64,000 bases of DNA from Nocardia exalbida NBRC 100660. GTDB lineage: Bacteria; Actinomycetota; Actinomycetes; Mycobacteriales; Mycobacteriaceae. The stretch is taken from assembly GCF_000308575.1 (NCBI RefSeq), contig NZ_BAFZ01000061.1:124001-188000 (forward strand). Reading direction: 5' to 3'. This document shows, piece after piece, positions 57,794 through 64,000 of the stretch (position 1 is the first letter of the stretch; each line of letters opens with the position of its first letter). Position numbers and translations under genes: made by a program. The notes under the pieces were generated by a model. The model saw nothing but the letters and a program-made list of their open reading frames with translations. It searched no databases and had not been told where the DNA came from.

Positions 57794-60700
57794 ATGACCA
57801 CGACACGCCGTTCCGCACGTCGCGCCCAACATTCACGAGCACGCAATCTCCTGTTCCCGCAACTGCTTACCGCCGCGGTGGATACGGCGTTCGATTCCGT
57901 GGCTGTCCGGTACAATCCCACGGGCGATCCGGCGGATCAGCGTGAGCTCAGCTACCGGGAGCTGGACGAGGCGTCCTCGCGATGGGCCCGCTACCTGATC
58001 GGGTTCGGCGTGGGGCCGGGAGACTTCGTCGCGGTGGCCATCACCCGCTCGGTCGAGTCGGTGCTGGCCGTCTGGGCGGTCGCGAAGACCGGCGCCGCCT
58101 ACGTGCCCATCGACCCGTCGTATCCGGCGGAGCGAATCGCGCACATGCTCGCGGATTCCGGCGCGGCCGTCGGCCTCACCACCTCGGCACACCGGGCCGC
58201 ACTCGCCGCGCCCGGGATGGAGTGGATCGAACTCGACTCCTTGGTCCACCGGCGGCGAGCCGCCGCTGAGCCCGGTCATTCGGTCTGCTATCTGGATCGG
58301 CCGCGTGCGCTGACCGAACAGCACCTCGCCTACGTGATCTACACCTCCGGCTCGACGGGCAAGCCGAAAGGCGTCGCGGTCACCCACGCCGGCCTCGCGA
58401 GCCTGGCCGAGCACGAGATCGCCGCGCGGGCGGTGACCAGCCGCTCGCGTGTCTCGCACCTGTGCACACCGAGCTTCGACTTCTCGGTGATCGAGATGCT
58501 GCTCGCCTTCTCGGCGGGCGCGACTCTGGTCGTGGCGCCGCCCACGGTGTTCGGCGGGGTCGAGCTGGCCGATCTGCTGCGGCGCGAGCGCGTCACGCAT
58601 CTGTGCATCACCCCGGGAGCGCTCGAATCCATCGAGCCGGCCGGACTCGACGATCTGCAGGCCATCCTGTGCGGTGGCGAGCGGGTGAGCCCCGAACTGG
58701 CCGCCCGGTGGGCGACTGGCGACCGGTCGTTCTACATCGTCTACGGCCCCACCGAGGCCACCATCTTCGCCACCGGCACCGAGGCTCTGCGCGCGGGCGG
58801 CGCGACCCATATCGGTACTCCGGTACCGGCGCTGGGCGTCCATGTTCTCGACGCGCGGTTGCGGATGGTGCCCACGGGCGTGATCGGGGAGCTGTATCTG
58901 TCCGGTCCCGCGCTGGCAGAGGGCTATCTCGGCCGACCAGCGCCGACCGCCGACCGGTTTGTCGCCAATCCGTTCGCCGCGGTACCCGGCGCGCGCATGT
59001 ATCGCACCGGTGATCTGGTACGGCGCACCTCGGCAGGACTTCTGGAACATCACGGCCGGGTGGACTTCCAGGTCAAGATCCGGGGGCTGCGGATCGAGCT
59101 CGGTGAGATCGACAACGCGCTGACCGCCCACCCCGACGTCGACTACGCCGCGACCCTGGGCGCCACGCTGCCCTCCGGTGGCGCGGCGCTGGTGTCCTAC
59201 GTGCTGCCACGGGTGGACTCCACTGCGTGCGGCAGCGGCCGGGTGGCGCTGGACACCGACGAACTCATCGAACTGCTCGCGAAAACCCTTCCCTCCTATA
59301 TGGTTCCGGCCGCGATCACGGTACTCGACGAACTACCGCTGACGCCGGTCGGCAAGCTGGATCGCGCCGCGCTGCCGGAGCCCGTGCTCACCGCCAGGCA
59401 GTTCCGGGCGCCCGGCACGCCGACCGAGCGGGCGGTGGCCGAAGTCTTCGCCGCGCTGCTCCTGCCGCCGGGCGCCGCCGAGCCCGGTCGCGTCGGCGCG
59501 AACGACGACTTCTTCGAGCTCGGTGGCAATTCGCTGATCGCGACGCAGGCGGCCGCGCGGCTGGGCGCCGCACTGGGCGTCCGCGTTCCGGTCGCGCTGC
59601 TGTTCGAGGCGTCGGTGGTGGCGAAACTCGCCGGACGCCTGGACGAACTGGGCCCGGGGGCGCATTCCGTGCCGCGACCGATGGCTCGACCGGAGCGGGT
59701 GCCGCTGTCGTTCGCGCAGCGGCGGATGTGGTTCCTCAACCGGTTCGACCCGGCCGGAGCGAGCAACAACATCCCGCTGGCGGTGCGGTTGAGCGGGCAG
59801 CTGGACGTGGACGCGCTGCGGGCCGCGATCCGGGACCTGGTGCAGCGGCACGAGGTGCTGCGGACCAGCTACCCCGAGCACGAGGGGATGGGCAGCCAAC
59901 GGGTGCACCCGATGACGGATCCGGTCGCGGTACCCGAACTGCCGGTGCTCGACGTCGCCGAAGCCGAGATCCCCGAGCGTACGGTCGCCGCGGTGATCGA
60001 GGGCTTCGATGTCACGGCGGCGCCGCCGATCCGGTTGCGCCTGCTGCGCTCCAACGAGACCGAGCACGTACTGGTCTGCGTGGTCCACCACATCGCCGCG
60101 GACGGCTCCTCCATGGGCCCACTGACCGCCGACCTGATGACCGCGTACTCGGCCAGGGCCGCGGGCCGCGCTCCCGCCTGGACGCCGCTGCCCGTGCAAT
60201 ACGCGGATTACACGCTGTGGCAACGCGAAATGCTCGGTGCGGAAAGCGATCCGGACGCCCTGTTCGCCCGTCAGCTCGGGTTCTGGCGGGAGCGGCTCGC
60301 CGAGCTGCCGCCACGGCTGGACCTGCCCGCCGACCGGCCGCGCCCCGCGGTGTTCTCGGGCCGGGGCGCCACGCACGAATTCAAGATCGACGCGACGGTG
60401 CACGCGGCGCTGAACCGGCTGGCACACCGAAACGACGCGACGTTGTTCATGGTCGTGCACGCCGCGTACGCCGTCCTGCTCGCCCGGCTGTCGAACACCC
60501 GCGACATCACCGTCGGCACGCCGGTGGCCGGCCGCGGCGAGGCCGCGGTGGACGGCCTGATCGGCATGTTCGTCAACACCCTCGCGCTGCGTACCGAGGT
60601 CGATCCGGGCCACACCTTCGCCGAGCTGCTCGAGCGGGTGCGTACCCGCGACCTCGAGGCGTTCGGGCAGGCCGATGTGCCGTTCGAACGTCTGGTGGAG

Positions 60701-63700
60701 GTGCTGGACCCGGTGCGGTCGAGCGCCCATCACCCGCTGTTCCAGACGATGCTGACCTTCCAGAACTTCGCGCAGGCGACGCTGGAACTGCCCGCGCTCT
60801 TGGTCTACGCGCTGGACTTCACGCTGCCGCTGACGAAATTCGATCTCGAACTGACCGTGGTGCCGCACGAGGACGAGCGGACGCCGCTGGGGATCTCGGC
60901 GGCGTTCACCTATTCCACCGAGCTGTTCGACGAGGCGACGGTGGCGGGGTTCGCCCGGCGGCTGTGCGGGATCCTCGCGGCCGTCGCCGATTCGGCGGAC
61001 CAGGTGGTCGGGGAGATCGAACTGCTCGATGCCGCGGAGCGCACCGCGATCCTGGGCAAGTGGAACGAGACCCGCCACCAGGTCCCCTCGGGTCTGGTGC
61101 TCGACGGGTACCGGCGTGCGGTGCGGCGGCATCCGGACGATGTGGCGGTCGTCCACCTGGACCGGCAACTGACCTATCGCGAGTTCGACGAGCGGGTCAA
61201 CCGGCTCGCCCGGGTGCTCATCGACCACGGTGTCGGCGCGGAAACGCTGGTGGGACTGGCGGTTCGGCGTTCGCTGGATCTCGTTGTCGGCATGTACGCG
61301 ATTCTCACCGCCGGTGGCGCGTACGTTCCGCTGGACCCCGATCATCCCGCCGAGCGGATAGCGCACGTGCTCGACGCCGCCCGCCCCGTCTGTGTGCTCA
61401 CCACATCCGCCGACGCGGTGCCGATGCCCGGCCACGTCGCCATCCTGCGGCTGGACGCTCTCGGAGCCGATCAGCGCTCGGGCGCTCCGCTGCGTTCCGA
61501 GGAGCTGACGCGCACGGTGCTGCCGGAGCATCCGGCGTACGTGATCTTCACGTCGGGCTCGACCGGACGCCCGAAAGGTGTGGCGGTCTCGCACAGGGCG
61601 ATCGGCAACCAGATCGAGTGGATGCTCGCCCAGTACCCCATGGGACCGGGGGAGGCGTACCTGCAGAAGACCGCTGCCACCTTCGACGTCTCGTTGTGGG
61701 GCTACCTGATGCCGCTGCGGTCGGGCGCGAAGCTCGTCGTCGCCGAACACGACGGGCACCGCGACCCGGCCTATCTCGCCGCGACCATCGCCGAGCACGG
61801 CGTCACCGTCACCGATTTCGTGCCGTCGATGGCGACGGAGTTCGCCGCGCACGCGGCGGCGGAAAGCCTTGTGACACTGCGGCATCTGTTCCTCATCGGC
61901 GAAGCTCTGCCGCCGGAGACCGTGCGCGCGATCCGGTCGGTCACCGGTGCGCAGGTGCACAACCTGTACGGCCCCACCGAGGCCGCGGTGTCGGTGACGT
62001 ACCAGCCCGCCGGGACGGGCGACGCGACGACGGTGCCGATCGGCAGGCCACAGTGGAATACCCAGGTCTACGTGCTCGATTCGCGCCTGCGGCCGGTGCC
62101 GCCCGGGGTTCCCGGCGAGCTGTACCTCGCCGGGGACCAGCTCGCCCGCGGATATGTGCGCCAGGCGGCACAGACCTCGGGCCGTTTCGTCGCGAACCCG
62201 TTCGGCCGCGGCACCAGGATGTACCGAACGGGCGACCTGGCCCTCTGGCGCGCCCCCGCCCCTGGCGAGCCCCAGCGACTGGAATACCTCGGGCGCACCG
62301 ATTTCCAGGTGAAGTTCCGCGGACAGCGGATCGAGCTCGGTGAGATCGAGACCGCGCTGCTCGCACAACCGTCGGTGAGCCAAGCGGTCGCGGCGGTGAT
62401 GCCTTCGGCGTCGGGGGAGCGGCTGGCGGCGTATGTGGTCGCGTGCCCCGGGCAGATCGTCGACCGCGACGAACTCGCGACCGCGATCTCGGCGGTCCTG
62501 CCCGCGTACATGATGCCCTCCGCGCTGGTGGAACTCTCCGCTCTGCCGCTGAACGCGAGCGGCAAACTCGATCGCAAGGCGCTGCCCGCACCGGCGGTCG
62601 AGGTCAGGGCGTTCCGGGCCGCTCGCAACCCGGTGGAACGGGCGGTGGCGCAGGTGCTGGCCGATCTGCTCGGCGTCGAGCGAGTGGGTATCGATGACGA
62701 CTTCTTCGCGCTCGGCGGCAATTCGCTGCTCGCGACCCGCGCCGTCGCGCGGATCAACGAGGCGTTGCGATCGCAGGTCACCGTGCGCGACCTGTTCGAG
62801 GCACCCCTGGTCGCGGCGCTTGCCGCGCGGGTGGAGGCCGGTGGCGCGGGCCCTGCTCGTCCGCCTTTGGCGCGGTCGCGACGGCCGGATCGGGTCCCGC
62901 TTTCGCTCGCCCAGCAGCGGATGTGGCTGCTCAATCGCATCGACCCGGACTCTCCCGCCTACCACCTGCCCTTCGCCGTCCGGTTGACCGGCGTCCTCGA
63001 CCCGACCGCACTGAGCCACGCGGTCGCCGACGTGATCGAACGGCACGAAGTGCTGCGCACCCGCTACCCGGTCGACGCCGACGGGCAGCCGTATCAGGAG
63101 ATCCTTCCGTCGCGCGCGGTCCTTCCCGGCGGCCTCGCGGTCGAGCACGGCGTCACCGATGTCGCGGACACGGTGAACGAGCTGATGTCCGCGGGCTTCG
63201 ACGTGACCGCGGCCGCGCCCGTTCGGCTCCGGCTGTTCAGCGCGGGCCGCGATCATCTGCTCGTCATCGTGACCCACCACATCGCGGCGGACGGATCGTC
63301 GCTCGCGCCGCTGGCCCGTGACCTGGTGACCGCCTACTCGTCCCGTCTCGCGGGCGCCGCGCCGGACTGGCCACCCCTGCCGGTACAGTACGCCGATTTC
63401 GCGATCTGGCAGCGCGCCGCCGTGGGATCCGAGGACGACGGTCGATCCATTGCGGCACAACAACTGTCGTATTGGCGCGACCAGCTGGCCGGCTTCGCGG
63501 GGCCGCTGGAGCTGCCGACCGATCACCCGCGCCCCTCGACCGCATCGACGCGCGGCGCGTCGATCGGCCGCACCATCCCGGCGCGGATCCACGAGCGGCT
63601 GACCCGGATCGCGCGCGACCACGACGCGACGCTGTTCATGGTGGTGCACGCGGCGCTCGCCACGCTGGTCGGACGCCTGTGCGGCGCCACGGACGTCGTG

Positions 63701-64000
63701 ATCGGTACCCCGGTCGCCGGTCGAGGCGACCGCGCACTCGACGACCTGGTCGGGATGTTCGTCAACACCTTGGCGCTGCGTGTCGAGGTCGATCCCACCG
63801 CGACCTTCCACGATCTCGTCGACCGGACCCGGGACACGGCTCTCTCGGCATTCGCCAACGGCGACGTGCCGTTCGAGCGTGTGATCGAGGAAGCCGCCCC
63901 CGCGCGCACCGGAGCACACAACTCGCTGTTCCCGGTGATGCTGTCGTTCCAGAACATCGAGCGGGCCACCCTGGAGCTGCCGGACCTGACGATCACCGCC
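57794..64000 (+). CDS. Non-ribosomal peptide synthetase, 5' part (A-T-C-A-T-C...)
   Basis: Partial multimodular NRPS, 2069 codons seen, open at the window end. Module 1 begins directly with an adenylation domain (YTSGSTGKPKG at residues 183-193, PVGKLDR near 518) with no starter condensation domain, then a carrier with phosphopantetheine Ser580 (DDFFELGGNSL), a condensation domain with HHIAADG at 765-771, a second A domain (FTSGSTGRPKG at 1252), a second carrier Ser1644 (DDFFALGGNSL) and a second condensation domain with HHIAADG at 1828. It therefore starts as a loading module. The A1 pocket begins FDFSVIEM and A2 FDVSLWGY; I make no substrate call. The ATG has only a weak ribosome binding site. 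A large antisense frame over it is a GC artefact. Confidence 0.93.
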   Translation, partial: MTTTRRSARRAQHSRARNLLFPQLLTAAVDTAFDSVAVRYNPTGDPADQRELSYRELDEASSRWARYLIGFGVGPGDFVAVAITRSVESVLAVWAVAKTGAAYVPIDPSYPAERIAHMLADSGAAVGLTTSAHRAALAAPGMEWIELDSLVHRRRAAAEPGHSVCYLDRPRALTEQHLAYVIYTSGSTGKPKGVAVTHAGLASLAEHEIAARAVTSRSRVSHLCTPSFDFSVIEMLLAFSAGATLVVAPPTVFGGVELADLLRRERVTHLCITPGALESIEPAGLDDLQAILCGGERVSPELAARWATGDRSFYIVYGPTEATIFATGTEALRAGGATHIGTPVPALGVHVLDARLRMVPTGVIGELYLSGPALAEGYLGRPAPTADRFVANPFAAVPGARMYRTGDLVRRTSAGLLEHHGRVDFQVKIRGLRIELGEIDNALTAHPDVDYAATLGATLPSGGAALVSYVLPRVDSTACGSGRVALDTDELIELLAKTLPSYMVPAAITVLDELPLTPVGKLDRAALPEPVLTARQFRAPGTPTERAVAEVFAALLLPPGAAEPGRVGANDDFFELGGNSLIATQAAARLGAALGVRVPVALLFEASVVAKLAGRLDELGPGAHSVPRPMARPERVPLSFAQRRMWFLNRFDPAGASNNIPLAVRLSGQLDVDALRAAIRDLVQRHEVLRTSYPEHEGMGSQRVHPMTDPVAVPELPVLDVAEAEIPERTVAAVIEGFDVTAAPPIRLRLLRSNETEHVLVCVVHHIAADGSSMGPLTADLMTAYSARAAGRAPAWTPLPVQYADYTLWQREMLGAESDPDALFARQLGFWRERLAELPPRLDLPADRPRPAVFSGRGATHEFKIDATVHAALNRLAHRNDATLFMVVHAAYAVLLARLSNTRDITVGTPVAGRGEAAVDGLIGMFVNTLALRTEVDPGHTFAELLERVRTRDLEAFGQADVPFERLVEVLDPVRSSAHHPLFQTMLTFQNFAQATLELPALLVYALDFTLPLTKFDLELTVVPHEDERTPLGISAAFTYSTELFDEATVAGFARRLCGILAAVADSADQVVGEIELLDAAERTAILGKWNETRHQVPSGLVLDGYRRAVRRHPDDVAVVHLDRQLTYREFDERVNRLARVLIDHGVGAETLVGLAVRRSLDLVVGMYAILTAGGAYVPLDPDHPAERIAHVLDAARPVCVLTTSADAVPMPGHVAILRLDALGADQRSGAPLRSEELTRTVLPEHPAYVIFTSGSTGRPKGVAVSHRAIGNQIEWMLAQYPMGPGEAYLQKTAATFDVSLWGYLMPLRSGAKLVVAEHDGHRDPAYLAATIAEHGVTVTDFVPSMATEFAAHAAAESLVTLRHLFLIGEALPPETVRAIRSVTGAQVHNLYGPTEAAVSVTYQPAGTGDATTVPIGRPQWNTQVYVLDSRLRPVPPGVPGELYLAGDQLARGYVRQAAQTSGRFVANPFGRGTRMYRTGDLALWRAPAPGEPQRLEYLGRTDFQVKFRGQRIELGEIETALLAQPSVSQAVAAVMPSASGERLAAYVVACPGQIVDRDELATAISAVLPAYMMPSALVELSALPLNASGKLDRKALPAPAVEVRAFRAARNPVERAVAQVLADLLGVERVGIDDDFFALGGNSLLATRAVARINEALRSQVTVRDLFEAPLVAALAARVEAGGAGPARPPLARSRRPDRVPLSLAQQRMWLLNRIDPDSPAYHLPFAVRLTGVLDPTALSHAVADVIERHEVLRTRYPVDADGQPYQEILPSRAVLPGGLAVEHGVTDVADTVNELMSAGFDVTAAAPVRLRLFSAGRDHLLVIVTHHIAADGSSLAPLARDLVTAYSSRLAGAAPDWPPLPVQYADFAIWQRAAVGSEDDGRSIAAQQLSYWRDQLAGFAGPLELPTDHPRPSTASTRGASIGRTIPARIHERLTRIARDHDATLFMVVHAALATLVGRLCGATDVVIGTPVAGRGDRALDDLVGMFVNTLALRVEVDPTATFHDLVDRTRDTALSAFANGDVPFERVIEEAAPARTGAHNSLFPVMLSFQNIERATLELPDLTITA

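Noticed and set aside
59333..63919. A 1528-codon antisense open frame across the NRPS
   Set aside because: It mirrors NRPS codons on the minus strand with very biased Arg/Asp/Gly composition. No ribosome binding site or known domain; a GC-bias shadow.
1..64000. tRNA, rRNA, CRISPR, transposon or phage signals
   Set aside because: No clover-leaf with a usable anticodon, spaced direct repeats, transposase or integrase motif was seen by eye.
57794..64000. Amino-acid substrate call for the two adenylation domains
   Set aside because: Pocket residues read by eye do not fit a standard code well enough to name substrates.

Overview
The window is GC-rich actinobacterial chromosome. The gene families (SigF with a UsfX-type anti-sigma factor, a Hrp1-type CBS protein, a UsfY-like protein, UdgX, an F420-dependent oxidoreductase, a PimE-like GT87 glycosyltransferase, lactate 2-monooxygenase, ectABCD, an Erm methylase and a large NRPS) point to a mycolate-type actinomycete, most likely Nocardia. 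That genus call is an inference from gene content. I found no tRNA, rRNA, CRISPR array, transposase or integrase, so this reads as resident chromosome.

Layout. 0.1-6.6 kb: two hydrolases, then a phenolic acid decarboxylase (padC), a MarR regulator and a secreted carboxylesterase. The padC-marR gap and the esterase upstream region carry the same operator (CTTTTG-N3-CAAAAG), so they form a small hydroxycinnamate regulon. 6.7-13.2 kb: AraC regulator, PP2C phosphatase preceded by a coupled mini-ORF, SDR, small kinase, FAD/Rieske oxidoreductase and GT9. 13.4-22.9 kb: a general-stress island with two lipoproteins, UsfY-like protein, CBS protein, phosphoesterase/BON/nucleotidyltransferase operon, ChaB protein, GT4, STAS and PAS-ANTAR proteins, anti-sigma factor and SigF. 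Several units here have sequences resembling SigF promoters (GTTN-N14..16-GGGTAN), including usfX-sigF itself. Two more such promoters lie outside the island, at 42.0 and 53.6 kb.

23.3-28.5 kb: a response regulator/histidine kinase pair directly upstream of ectABCD (ectoine and hydroxyectoine synthesis), closed by a strong hairpin. 28.5-32.9 kb: lactate 2-monooxygenase, an erm 23S rRNA methylase with a leader peptide containing an Arg-Leu-Arg motif and a stack of hairpins (a likely drug-sensing attenuator), and a long low-complexity protein ending in Sel1-like repeats. 33.3-49.6 kb: mixed metabolism, transport, DNA repair (UdgX), GT87, trans-aconitate methyltransferase, several small proteins and a CapA-type protein. 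49.7-57.4 kb: a HoxX-like protein with no hydrogenase in view, an MHYT sensor, an F420-type oxidoreductase, an alkyl-DHAP-synthase-like flavoprotein and a bicupin. 57.8 kb to the end: the first 2069 codons of an NRPS (A-T-C-A-T-C...), cut by the window edge.

Starts were chosen by ribosome binding site, family length and overlap with the preceding gene. All functions are predictions from sequence motifs read by eye; no database search was run.
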